Assembly: GCA_963518665.1 (NCBI GenBank)
Contig: CAUQKR010000023.1
Coordinates: 1 to 15,120, forward strand
Source: GN02-872 sp963518665
Lineage (GTDB): Bacteria > Patescibacteriota > Gracilibacteria > BD1-5 > UBA6164
Reading direction: 5' to 3'
DNA length: 15,120 nucleotides
A model generated the notes under the pieces. It did no database searches. It was not told the origin of the DNA and saw only the letters and a list, made by a program, of their open reading frames with translations. Below are positions 8,808 through 15,120 of this stretch, one piece after another. A program made the position numbers and the translations under genes. Every line of letters starts with the position of its first letter. Position 1 is the stretch's first letter.

Positions 8808-11300
8808 TTAAAATATATTAGATACATCAACCGCAGGTTTTAAAGTTCAACTTGAAGCTCAAGTATTTCAAACTGTTCCTTCAAAAACTCTTTCTCCAGG
8901 TTTTGTTCAAACCTCTGGTTTATGTCCTCAATTTCCTCATTTTCCTCCAAACCATTTTCCTATCAAGAAATAAGGAATAACTACTGGTAATCTACCCGGA
9001 GTTTGGATTAGAGAAATAAGTTCAGCATTTTCTACTGGTTTTCCAGCTTTTTCTACTTTTATTGTATTTGGAACAACAAGAGGATTTGTACAATCTGGTC
9101 TCATATAAATAGTATAACTTGTTTTTATATTTACAAGTTGTCCTTCATCATAATAAGTATAATTTTTTTCTATTGGAGCCAATTTAAATACATTTCCTTC
9201 TTTATTTGAAACTTTTAATTTTTCAGCAGAAGTAAGTGCAGCTTGTTTTTCTCATCTTCAAGTATTCAAAATTGCACCTCAAGAAATAGAATCTTTATTT
9301 ACATTTGATTTATTTGCAAACGAAGTTCTAAATTCATCATAAGTTAAATCAGATAATCATAGTTTTTTTACAACTGATCTATAAGCCAAAGCTAAAGTTG
9401 ATAAATTTTCTCTACTTCCTGCTGGTTTTTCTGTTTCAGCTGCTCTCAAAGCTTCCGCATTTGATAACTTAGATAAATCTCTACCATGAGCACCTCTAGA
9501 TTCTACTGAAACTTTTTTCAGTTTTTCAGTTTTTGGAGTTTGTCTAAGTAAATAAGATTCCATAGCTTTTGAATCTCCTAAAGCTTTAATAAATCCAAAT
9601 GTTGAAGGATTATTTCTTTCCCAAATAGATAATTCTCTAGCTGAAATAGGGCTTTTATTCAAAATTCCCATTAAACTTTGCATTGATTTAAAATCACTTT
9701 CATTTAATCCTTTTTGTTTAAAATCTTCTATATTTTCAAATTTATAAATTTTTGAATAAGTATTATATTTATCTGTTCCCAGTTCAAATAAAGGTTTTAA
9801 TTTTTCTTGAATATCTTTATTTTGTTCTGAAATTTTATTCATATATTTATCTCCAGATTCAACAGCACCTAAAACATTAGATACATCTCATTCTTCAGCT
9901 AATAATTTAAATGCTTCAGAAACAGCTTTTGAATTATCTAAATCTCATTTAGCTACAGCTGATTCTAATCCATTTATAATTTTTTCTAATTGTGGATATT
10001 TTTTATCTTTAGCTAAACCAAAAAGTCCACCTAAAGTATACCATTTACCTTTTTCAAAAGAGTTAAATGATTCATCTGACATAATTTTTAAATTTGGAAT
10101 CAAAATCTCTTTTAAATAATCTAAAAGTAAATTTTCTGTTCTTTGATTTAAACCATTTAAATTTCAAGATAAAATTTTTACTTGTTCTTTATTATCAAGT
10201 TTTAAAGTTGATAAATAAGCTCTAAGAGTAACTTGTTCTTTTAAAGGATTTAAAATTTCTCATTTTTTACCGTTATAAAATTGTTCAAATGATTCTTTCA
10301 TTCATGATTCAATCCATTTATTAAATGCTTGTGATTTATTTACATCAGCTCATCTAGACATTTCTTTCATAAGTGGTAATGGAATATCTCAAAGGTAAAT
10401 ACCAATTAACCAAGGATAAGCTTTTGAAATAAAATTTTTAGCAGATTCTACTCCTGTATAAGCTCATTTTTCTGGATCATAAGATTTTCCAGTTAAAAAA
10501 CCTACACCTTCTTCAAATCTTTTTGGATTTGATCTAATAATTTTTTCAAAATTTTCTTTATTTTTTGCAAATTCTCAAACTTTATCTTTTCCAAAAAGTC
10601 CTTCTACAAGTTCATAAATACTATATCATTTTTTATCTTCCCAAAAATAATTTTTTAAGTTTCAATTCAAAACTTTTGTTACAATAATTCTAGCTCTAGC
10701 ATCATCCATAGCTTGTCCTGTTTTTTCAATTTGTGCTAAAACTTGTTTAGTATTTGCTCTTTTCCAATCAAAAACATCTCTTAAATCTCATTGAACTTGA
10801 GAATCTACAACTTTATTTTTTCTAGAATCTTTAAATCTTCCTTCTCATAAATTTACAGAATTTTGCTCTGATAATTTTCAGATGAGTTTATCATTTTTTA
10901 TTTCTTTTTTAGTTATAGAAATAACTTCTTTTTTTTCTCCAGCATAATTATTTATTGCTGTCAATAATTCATTTACGTTTATTTCTCATTTTAAAGAAAC
11001 TTTTAATTCATGCGCAATTTTTAACAAATTATTCCAAGAATGATTTTCTGATTCTCAATTATATAAATCCATAAAACCTATATAATCTTGTTTTTTGTCA
11101 TTTCATGAATTTTTCTTTACCCAAGAAGTTATTTCAGTTTTATTTTTAAAAATAAAATCTTTTAGTTCTAAAGAACTAATATTTTCTTTTGAAATTTTCT
11201 TATCAAAAGACACTTTTGAAGATTCTGGATTAGAAGCTCCTTGCCCAAAATTTAACATAAAACTAAAACTTATCTTAGTTTGTTTTAAAGTATACAACAT
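8808..11300 (-). CDS. Uncharacterised 830-residue protein, paralogue B
   Basis: No recognised family. One frame runs from 11300 to a tandem TAA, interrupted only by TGA-Gly. It is homologous over its whole length to paralogue A (834 residues). Shared landmarks are PWLIGIYLGDIPLPLMKEM at about 296-314, GADVNKSQAFNKWIESGM, TYDEFRTSFANK, NYTYY, and IYMRPDCTNPLVVPNTI with Cys737. The end is GRLPVVIPYF, a Gly-rich linker (GGKGGNGG) and GTKPGERVF. The N-terminal two thirds is charged and helical; no signal peptide is visible. I place the start at ATG 11300 (MLYTLK) because it aligns with paralogue A's MLNTIK and keeps the duplicated upstream block at the same distance. ATG 11333 (11 residues longer) and GTG 11339 are alternatives. 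Conserved regions suggest a structural or partner-binding C-terminal domain, but no function can be assigned. Confidence 0.85.
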
Positions 11301-11343
11301 ATGGTTATAATTAAAATTTAATTTATTTTTCATTAACACTCAT

Positions 11344-11373
11344 ATGATACCACATTTTTTAAAATTTTTGCAA
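11344..11373 (-). promoter_or_regulatory. Possible promoter of paralogue B
   Basis: Minus strand: TTGCAA (11368-11373), 18-base spacer, and extended -10 TGGTATCAT whose hexamer is 11344-11349. Transcription would start near 11337, overlapping the alternative starts at 11333 and 11339 and leaving ~37 bases before the preferred ATG at 11300. Confidence 0.4.
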
Positions 11374-11443
11374 ATATTTTAACTTGACAATATTTAAAAA
11401 TATTTTATAAAATTAAAAGACCACTTATTTTAGTGATCTTTTT
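11372..11443. repeat. Duplicated intergenic block, copy 2
   Basis: Partner of the block at 8734-8806: same order of AAATATTT, AACTTGAC, TATAAAAT, A-tract, GACC and terminator hairpin, with scattered substitutions. It lies 72 bases from the preferred start of paralogue B. Confidence 0.7.
11384..11411 (+). promoter_or_regulatory. Plus-strand promoter-like pair inside the duplicated block, copy 2
   Basis: TTGACA (11384-11389), 16-base spacer, TATAAA (11406-11411) on the plus strand, pointing into the hairpin at 11415 and, beyond it, antisense to the LPKTG gene. Spacing and downstream context are identical to copy 1. Confidence 0.35.
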
Positions 11444-11445
11444 TT
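11415..11445. terminator. Intrinsic terminator of the LPKTG-protein gene
   Basis: A4-GACCACT, ATTTT-type loop, AGTGATC-T7, a hairpin with one mismatch flanked by A and T tracts. It begins 2 bases after the TAA of the minus-strand gene at 11448. Confidence 0.75.
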
Positions 11446-11447
11446 GT

Positions 11448-12146
11448 TTAACTATTTTTAAATCTTAATACTCCAAATGCTAGAAACATAGCTATAAGTA
11501 ATAATAGAAAAAATTGTTCTGGTCAAGTTTTTGGTAATTCTTTTGGTTTATTTACTGGAGTAACTGGTTTATCAGCTGATTTAAATAAAACACATTCTTT
11601 ATGAGTTTCTGTATCAGTAGCAACTTCTCCATTTTCAAGAATAGGATTTACAATTAAACTATAAATAAGTAAACCATTATTTTGTCCTGCAGCAACTGGA
11701 TTATTTGTTAATTCATAAGATGAACCAGTTGTAGATTCAATCCAATCAACTTTTTGTCCAGCTTTTAAAATATAACCTTCTTGTTTTGAGTCATATAATT
11801 TTTCTACAGCATCTGTATATCTCCAAAAATTATCTTCTGCAGAATCTTTATTCCAAACAGCACCATTTAAAGCTTTCATAACTGGGGCACCTGCTCCGTT
11901 TATATCATTTACTTCTTTAAATAAAATTTGGCCAGCAGAAGTAGAGTTAACCCAAAGGTCAGATAATCAACCTACAGTTGAGTTTTGAGCTTTTTCTCAA
12001 CCATTAAAACATTGGTTACAAGAATTTTCTGCAAAAACAGGATCTGTACTACAAGAAATTTCTTCATAAGTGTCAGCAAAAGTATTAGAAACACCACTTA
12101 CAAGAGATGCTAATACTACTGAGCTAGCAACAACTTTTCTAAACAT
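11448..12146 (-). CDS. Secreted, sortase-anchored (LPKTG) surface protein
   Basis: A 232-residue protein with all the hallmarks of a wall-anchored product. Residues 1-24 are a signal peptide (MFRKVVASSVVLASLVSG..TFA, cut likely before Asp25). A Cys cluster follows (Cys32, Cys43, Cys46 in SCSTDP and NSCNQC). The C-terminus holds LPKTG at 204-208, a hydrophobic run (FFLLLLIAMFLAFGVL) and a short tail RFKNS. In the family, sortase cleaves between Thr and Gly and links Thr to the cell envelope. The Gly of LPKTG is encoded by TGA, so a standard-code reading stops right after LPKT. Only 3 of its 17 glycines use TGA, unlike murI or pyrH, which hints at high expression. The middle domain is unrecognised. 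It has its own strong promoter and terminator, so it is probably monocistronic. No sortase is in the window. Confidence 0.88.
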
Positions 12147-12180
12147 ACTCTTCAAAATTATTATTAATAAATTTTTTCAC

Positions 12181-12208
12181 ATTTTAAACAAAAAATCAAA
12201 TCTGTCAA
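12181..12208 (-). promoter_or_regulatory. Promoter of the LPKTG-protein gene
   Basis: Perfect TTGACA (12203-12208), 16-base spacer and TAAAAT (12181-12186) on the minus strand. It sits 15 bases past the yidC stop. The leader is about 28 bases and holds GAAGAG shortly before the ATG, the nearest thing to a Shine-Dalgarno for this gene. Confidence 0.7.
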
Positions 12209-12223
12209 AAACATTTACATAAA

Positions 12224-13387
12224 TTAGCTTGACTTTTTTAACATTTTATTCACAATTATTTGTTGAACCAATATAAATAATGTAGAAATTCACCAGTAAA
12301 CTCATACTCAAGCAAAAAGACCATAAGTTGCAAATCATACTATCAATGGTAAAACATAAAGCATAAATTTATTCATCATTTCTGGATCTGGCATCATTTG
12401 AGAATATTTATCATCTCAAGATTTCTTTTCTAAAACAACTCCAGTAGTTTTTGTATTTTTATTTTGAGAAATAGAATATTTTATTTGTAAAAATTGCAAT
12501 ATTGCAATAACTACAGCTAAAATTAAGCCTTGAGTTCATCCAACTCATAATAAATCAAGTCAGAAAAAATTGCTTGTTTTTTCTACAAGTTGAACAAAAC
12601 TATATAAATAATATTCATTTGAAGTATCTTGAACTCACAAAATTACATTATATAAAACCAAAATTATTGGCAACTGTATAAGAATAAAACCACAACTTCA
12701 CATTGGATTTACTTTTTCAGTTTTATATAATTCTAAAAGTTTTTGTCAAAGTAATTGTTGGTTTCATTTATATTCTTCTTGAAGTTTTTTTATTTTTGGT
12801 TGTAAATCTTGAAGTTTTCTTTGAGAAACCATAGATTTTTGTTGTGGGTAGATTAAAAGTAATCTAATTATAACTGTTATTGTAATAATAGCCCAACCAA
12901 TAGAACCACTAAAAACAGAAATTAACCAAGAAAATAAATTATAAATTGGAGCATAAATCAATGTAACAAAAAGTTTTCAAAAAGTTCATCTATTTTCTAT
13001 ATTCATACTACTTGTAAATTTTTTTCCACTTGCAAGATTTACTTCTAAGTCATATTTTCAAGTTTCTTTAAAATTTTTATATTCTGATTGATAATTTATA
13101 TCAAAAAAAGAATTTGCAGAAACTTCTACATTTTCATATTTTTTACAAAATTCGTCAGAAAATTTTATAGCATCTCCATTTTTTCTAATTGTAACATCTT
13201 TACAAGCATCAAGTGAAACTTTTTCATTTGTGTTATTTGAAGCTTTTACCACAACAGTAGCTGGAAGAGTATAACTACTTGTAGAAAAAGAAATATCAAG
13301 ACCTTCTTTTTTAACATTTTTTGTGAAAAAATTTATAGTCAAAGATGTCAATAAAACGATTAACATTATATTTACAAAATTTTTCAT
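12224..13387 (-). CDS. yidC: Membrane protein insertase YidC
   Basis: A 387-residue inner-membrane insertase that integrates membrane proteins alone or with SecYEG. An N-terminal membrane segment (about 5-22, IMLIVLLTSLTINFF) is followed by an extracytoplasmic domain of about 115 residues, much smaller than the E. coli P1 domain. The conserved core begins at about 143 (LIYAPIYNLFSWL). The groove arginine is R175 in TVIIRLLLIYP. Other family signatures are the cytoplasmic coiled-coil SMVSQRKLQDLQPKIKKLQEEYKG, NPMGSCGFILIQLPIILVLYN, and the final YWGISTLFILVQQIIVNK segment. TGA codes the Gly in ETGKYDL, YKGNQQ and PMGSCG, so the standard code splits the gene into at least two ORFs. It starts at ATG 13387, one base after the rnpA stop codon, and is co-transcribed with it. 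No KhpB/Jag gene follows, unlike many bacteria. Confidence 0.94.
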
Positions 13388-13388
13388 A

Positions 13389-13730
13389 TTATCAAATTTT
13401 ACTTATTAAAAATCTTAAATCTTTTTTAAATAATTCAAAATTTAATTTATTTTTACTATCCAATTTTGTTTTATTTTTTACAACAAAAACAAAATCAAAT
13501 CATTTTTTAGAAATTTCATTTTCTTGAATAAAATCAAAAAATCTTCTTCTAAAAAAATTTCTCTCAACATTACAATTAACAGATTTTGCAGAAATAACTA
13601 TAGAAAATCTATTATAAAGTAATTTATTTTTTTGTTTGTTCAAAACTATATTATAAGAAAAAAAGGGTTCTCACTTTTGTAAAACCCTTTTTACATCTTT
13701 TTCTTTTAATCTAAATTTCTTTTTTATCAT
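13389..13730 (-). CDS. rnpA: Ribonuclease P protein component
   Basis: A 113-residue basic protein, the usual RnpA length. RnpA binds the catalytic RNase P RNA and helps recognise the 5' leader of pre-tRNAs. The RNR signature region is clear at about 42-67: FSIVISAKSV, then NVERNFFRRRFFDF, matching the family's R..(R/K)N..(K/R)R..R pattern. The N-terminus MIKKKFRLKEKDVKRVLQKG fits the usual RnpA beginning. The last codon before TAA is TGA (Gly113), so a standard reading would end one codon early. TGA also encodes Gly20 and Gly77. It sits between rpmH (23-base gap) and yidC (1-base gap), the conserved order. A GGA lies about 8 bases before ATG 13730. Confidence 0.9.
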
Positions 13731-13753
13731 TTTTCCAAAGAAATCCTTAAATA

Positions 13754-13996
13754 TTATTTTCTTTTAATGTAGTTACCTTTACCATCAAAAGGAGTTTTTC
13801 TAGCAGTACCTCCAGCTATAATATGCATTTTAGCTTTCCCATCTACTAATTGAAATCTTTTAGGGTATGATACAGTAAGTTCATGTCTACCTTTTCTTCT
13901 TCTGTTTTTTAAAACTTTTCTTCAATTAGCAGTAAGACTTCTTTGTAAAAAACCATGTACTCTAAGTCTTTTTCTTTTTTTCAATTTTCCTAACAT
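13754..13996 (-). CDS. rpmH: Large ribosomal subunit protein bL34 with C-terminal extension
   Basis: An 80-residue, very basic protein. Residues about 6-44 are the bL34 core: KKRKRLRVHGFLQRSLTANG, then RKVLKNRRRKGRHELTVSY. bL34 binds 23S rRNA in the large subunit. Ordinary bL34 proteins are about 44-50 residues, so the 35 or so extra residues after TVSY (PKRFQLVDGKAKMHIIAGG to NYIKRK at the end) are unusual. The N-terminus also lacks the common MKRTYQPS beginning. Only one of its nine glycines uses TGA (Gly25), consistent with a highly expressed gene. It heads the rpmH-rnpA-yidC cluster with a 78-base leader. The start ATG 13996 has no clear Shine-Dalgarno (AATAGTCAAG upstream). Confidence 0.88.
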
Positions 13997-14080
13997 CTTG
14001 ACTATTGTTAATTATATATTTTGAATAATTATAAAATTTTAAATAGGTGTATATGTCCTAAAAAAATTTTTTGCTTGCAT

Positions 14081-14108
14081 ATCATATAGATTTTTTGAAT
14101 TTTGTCAA
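14081..14108 (-). promoter_or_regulatory. Promoter of the rpmH-rnpA-yidC operon
   Basis: Perfect TTGACA (14103-14108), 16-base spacer and TATGAT (14081-14086) on the minus strand. Predicted start near 14074 leaves an AT-rich leader of about 78 bases. A second TATAAT-like site lies nearer rpmH but lacks a matching -35. Confidence 0.65.
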
Positions 14109-14132
14109 AAGTTTTTATATAAAAAATGTATT

Positions 14133-14825
14133 TTATCCAGAAATAATTGTTCCCTCATCATCTCAAGCTACAGCTCTCAAAATAGCTCACTCACTAAATA
14201 AACTAACTATTTTTAATTTTAAGTTATTTGATTTAGCTAAAGCAATTGCTGCCAAATCCATAACTTTTAAATCTTTTTCCAAAACTTCAGCATAAGTTGC
14301 TTTTTTTATAAATTTTGCATCAGAAAACTTTTCAGGATCCTTATCATAAAGTCAATTTACTTTTGTTGCTTTTATCATCAAATCAGCATCAATTTCCAAA
14401 GCTCTAAGAACTCCAGCCGTATCTGTTGTAAAAAATGGATTTCAAGTTCCTCCTCAAAAAATTATTACTCAAGAATTATCTAAAAATTTTTCTGCTTTTG
14501 GTTTGTTAAACCTATCTGCAACTCAATCAATAGCAAAAGAATTTAAATTTCTTGCTTTTACTCATTTTTTTTGTAAATAATCAAACAAAGCTAAAGCATT
14601 TATATTTATTGCAAGCATTCACATATTATCTGCTATACATCTATCAATATTTTTTACTTCAGAACCTCTTATAAAATTTCAAGCTCAAACAACAATTCAA
14701 ACTTGATGTTTTTGTGTAATCAATTCCTTTACAATTTCAGTAACTTTTTCAAGCATATTATCATCAAAACCAAATCCTTTCCCTCAAGACAAAGCCTCTC
14801 AAGATATTTTTAAAAGAACCCTCAT
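14133..14825 (-). CDS. pyrH: UMP kinase (PyrH)
   Basis: A complete 230-residue UMP kinase of the amino acid kinase fold, which phosphorylates UMP to UDP with ATP in the cytoplasm. MRVLLKISGEAL at 1-12 and VGAGNFIRGS at 46-55 form the phosphate-binding region; the usual GGGN is GAGN here. DRCIADNMGMLAININALAL (61-80) and FGGGTGNPFFTTDTAG (123-138) are near-invariant family blocks. IDADLMIKATKVNGLYDKDP (145-164) is the nucleotide-binding segment, and EVL...VMD (180-190) follows. Fourteen of 23 glycines are TGA, several at invariant positions. The gene has no usable reading frame in the standard code. It starts at ATG 14825, follows the glycosyltransferase gene by 76 bases, and precedes rpmH. 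In many genomes pyrH is instead linked to tsf and frr, which are not seen here. Confidence 0.96.
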
Positions 14826-14866
14826 TTTTAAAAATAGTTAGTAATAAAAATAATTTAAACTTTTAC

Positions 14867-14894
14867 ATTATCATTTTTTTATCAAAAAAATCAA
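14867..14894 (-). promoter_or_regulatory. Possible pyrH promoter
   Basis: TTGATT (14889-14894), 16-base spacer and GATAAT (14867-14872) on the minus strand, giving a predicted leader of about 35 bases before ATG 14825. It lies in a 76-base gap with no evident terminator. Confidence 0.4.
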
Positions 14895-14901
14895 GTATTT
14901 T

Positions 14902-15120
14902 TTATAATTTTTCTTTTAAAAAGTTTAAAATATTTTCTCTAAAAATTTTTTTATCAAATTTTAATGTATGTTCTCTTATTTTTAAATAATTAAAATCCAT
15001 TTTCTCAAATTTTTTAATTGCAAAATTTAAGCTTTCTACGTCTTGTTTTTCAAAAAATATTCCAGTTTCTTCAGAAACAACAGTTTCCAAAGCTCATCAT
15101 TTCCCAAATGCAATTACTGG
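14902..15120 (-). CDS. Glycosyltransferase (GT4-like), C-terminal 72 residues
   Basis: Only the C-terminus is in the window; the start lies beyond 15120. The visible part opens with PVIAFGKGGALETVVSEETG, the nucleotide-sugar-binding segment of GT-B glycosyltransferases, with a conserved Glu in the GG..E pattern. It continues with IFFEKQDVESLNFAIKKFEK and ends IFRENILNFLKEKL. This resembles WbaZ-type mannosyltransferases used in surface polysaccharide assembly; the sugar and acceptor cannot be told from this fragment. Two consecutive TGA codons make the GG pair. Confidence 0.85.

Noticed and set aside
11331..11343. ATG at 11343 and 11333, or GTG at 11339, as the start of paralogue B
   Set aside because: 11343 is out of frame. 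The others are possible, but the aligned N-terminus of paralogue A and the equal distance to the duplicated block favour 11300.
12229..12234. A third CTTGAC block resembling the duplicated intergenic element
   Set aside because: It lies within the last codons of yidC and lacks the TATAAA and hairpin context of the other two.
12246..12254. TTATTCACA, a DnaA-box-like 9-mer near the yidC 3' end
   Set aside because: A single match inside the yidC coding sequence, without a cluster or an adjacent dnaA gene.
1..15120. TGA as tryptophan (Mycoplasma-type code), or the genes as multiply broken pseudogenes
   Set aside because: TGA columns coincide with invariant glycines rather than Trp, and frames are otherwise intact to a single TAA, with no frameshifts seen.

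Overview
The window is very AT-rich bacterial DNA in which TGA encodes glycine (genetic code 25). This is the signature of the Candidate Phyla Radiation lineages Absconditabacteria (SR1) and Gracilibacteria (BD1-5). It is read directly: in-frame TGA falls on invariant glycines of MurI (FDSGSGG), MATE (QYVGAGNK), PyrH (FGGGTGNPFF) and YidC (NPMGSCG). TGG remains Trp, and every gene end I can see uses TAA. A standard-code reading breaks almost every gene into pieces; with TGA as Gly the window is densely packed with intact genes. Which of the two phyla it is cannot be settled here.

Layout, left to right. At 1-921 on the minus strand lie murI and, 4 bases after it, a partial alkyltransferase-like (MGMT/Ogt) gene. 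At 1071-2498 on the plus strand is a MATE-family exporter, ending in a perfectly palindromic terminator shared with the convergent gene. From 2530 to 12146 runs a minus-strand block of four genes of surface or unknown type: a 1181-residue secreted modular Cys-rich protein; two tandem paralogues of 834 and 830 residues with no family I recognise; and a 232-residue secreted protein with a C-terminal LPKTG sorting signal. From 12224 to 14825 lie the housekeeping genes yidC, rnpA, rpmH and pyrH (minus strand; transcription order pyrH, rpmH, rnpA, yidC). The window ends in the C-terminus of a family 4-type glycosyltransferase.

Functional picture. rpmH-rnpA-yidC is the familiar ribosome / RNase P / membrane-insertase cluster. 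YidC and the Sec pathway would deliver the neighbouring surface proteins, and the LPKTG protein would be anchored by a sortase encoded elsewhere. The four-gene block looks like a lineage-specific envelope or attachment locus, which would fit the epibiotic or predatory lifestyle reported for relatives; this last step is inference.

Regulation. Several promoter-like TTGACA / TATAAT pairs share a 16-bp spacer. Recognisable Shine-Dalgarno sequences are mostly absent. The two paralogues carry a duplicated ~73-bp upstream block that includes a terminator hairpin. No tRNA, rRNA, CRISPR array, insertion sequence or origin was found. No gene-free stretch exceeds 300 bases.
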